From: Scheffersomyces stipitis CBS 6054
Taxonomy: Eukaryota; Ascomycota; Pichiomycetes; Serinales; Debaryomycetaceae
Length of the DNA: 64,000 nucleotides
Reading direction: 5' to 3'
Assembly: GCF_000209165.1 (NCBI RefSeq)
Contig: NC_009042.1
Location: 2,542,001-2,606,000 of the forward strand
The notes under the pieces were generated by a model. It searched no databases. It was given only the letters and a program-made list of their open reading frames with translations, and was not told where the DNA came from. The position numbers and the translations under genes were made by a program. This document shows positions 63,691 to 64,000 of the stretch, one piece after another (the stretch's first letter is position 1; each line of letters opens with the position of its first letter).

Positions 63691-64000
63691 CTAAATGGTT
63701 AAGTTTCTACCTTCAATAGATGGACCACCCTTCTTTGAAGTCTTCTTCTTTATTGACATCAGCGTCAACTTGGAGTTGATTCTCCTGAATCTTTCATCAG
63801 GACCTCCAACTCTGCCTTGTTGTCTTCTTAATAGAGAAGCATCTACTCTTGGGGCAAATTTATAGGCTGCAGTTCTAGCACTTGGAATAGCGGCTCTCTT
63901 TCTTCTTTCAGCGTTTTCTTCATACAAGGTCTTAGCTTCCTTTGGCTTGTTGCTCTTGGCTGAAGCCAATTGGTTGGTGAATCTGAGCTTGTCGTATTCG
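63691..64000 (-). CDS. SPN1: Transcription elongation factor Spn1/Iws1, C-terminal part
   Basis: Partial: the last 103 codons, running off the window edge on the minus strand (frame open through 63999). The visible part reads [19 protein letters not shown]..., then a basic segment ([21 protein letters not shown]), [11 protein letters not shown], and a C-terminus [12 protein letters not shown]. The order of a basic segment, a tyrosine/APR motif, an RxDxxxR-like motif and a final SIEG is the conserved Iws1/Spn1 tail. Spn1 binds Spt6 and RNA polymerase II and acts in postrecruitment regulation and chromatin. Position and orientation next to RPS23 match S. cerevisiae YPR133C. The TFIIS-like core lies outside the window. 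Confidence 0.8.
   Translation of the reverse strand, partial: EYDKLRFTNQLASAKSNKPKEAKTLYEENAERRKRAAIPSARTAAYKFAPRVDASLLRRQQGRVGGPDERFRRINSKLTLMSIKKKTSKKGGPSIEGRNLTI

Noticed and set aside
1..64000. CRISPR arrays, prokaryotic operons, phage genes
   Set aside because: None are present, and the gene structure is eukaryotic throughout.

Overview
The window looks like nuclear chromosomal DNA of a budding yeast. Genes are compact, introns are few and sit near the 5' ends of ribosomal-protein and small membrane-protein genes, and they carry the yeast signals GTATGT and TACTAAC. The proteins are clear Saccharomycotina orthologues. Ribosomal-protein promoters carry TAGGGCT/AGCCCTA plus CACGTG (Tbf1/Cbf1 type), as in Candida-type yeasts. 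A CTG codon stands where reverse transcriptases normally keep a serine (53094-53096). Together these point to the CUG-Ser clade (a Debaryomyces/Scheffersomyces-type genome). I cannot fix the species from sequence alone.

Layout, left to right. 1.4-8 kb: LAP2 and spliced YIP3, adjacent as in S. cerevisiae, then divergent RPL39 (spliced, first exon only two codons) and RPS22, then spliced RPS14. 8-18 kb: a large unidentified, probably mitochondrial protein, a DUF3445/HODM-like membrane-anchored protein, a triose-phosphate-translocator-family transporter, SOP4/EMC7 and a monocarboxylate-type permease. 18-35 kb: the giant BEACH protein BPH1, a small ER-type membrane protein, FMP52, the deubiquitinase UBP12 and the exosome subunit RRP43. 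37-44 kb: GLT1, the NADH glutamate synthase of nitrogen assimilation, then a small cysteine-rich membrane protein. 45.4-58.1 kb: a head-to-tail array of non-LTR (LINE) retrotransposons on the minus strand. 58.1-64 kb: tRNA-Gln(UUG), a LisH-domain protein, a possible small membrane protein, the peroxisomal carrier ANT1, RPS23 (intronless here) and the C-terminal end of SPN1/IWS1.

The host genes are housekeeping genes, not a pathway cluster, but gene neighbourhoods are conserved. RPL39-RPS22-RPS14-SOP4-TPT-UBP12 correspond to S. cerevisiae YJL189-YJL197, BPH1 and RRP43 to YCR032-YCR035, LAP2-YIP3 to YNL045-YNL044, and ANT1-RPS23-SPN1 to YPR128-YPR133.

The accessory region is the LINE array. 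Two different, apparently intact L1/Zorro-like elements, each with a zinc-knuckle ORF1 and an endonuclease/reverse-transcriptase ORF2, plus a third 3' fragment, are joined through A-tracts. One element's tail supplies an ATG in frame with the next element's ORF1. The array's 5' end lies about 65 bp from a tRNA gene. The most interesting observations are the array's architecture, the different ORF1/ORF2 junctions, the CTG-for-Ser site, and a shared bipartite ribosomal-protein promoter module.
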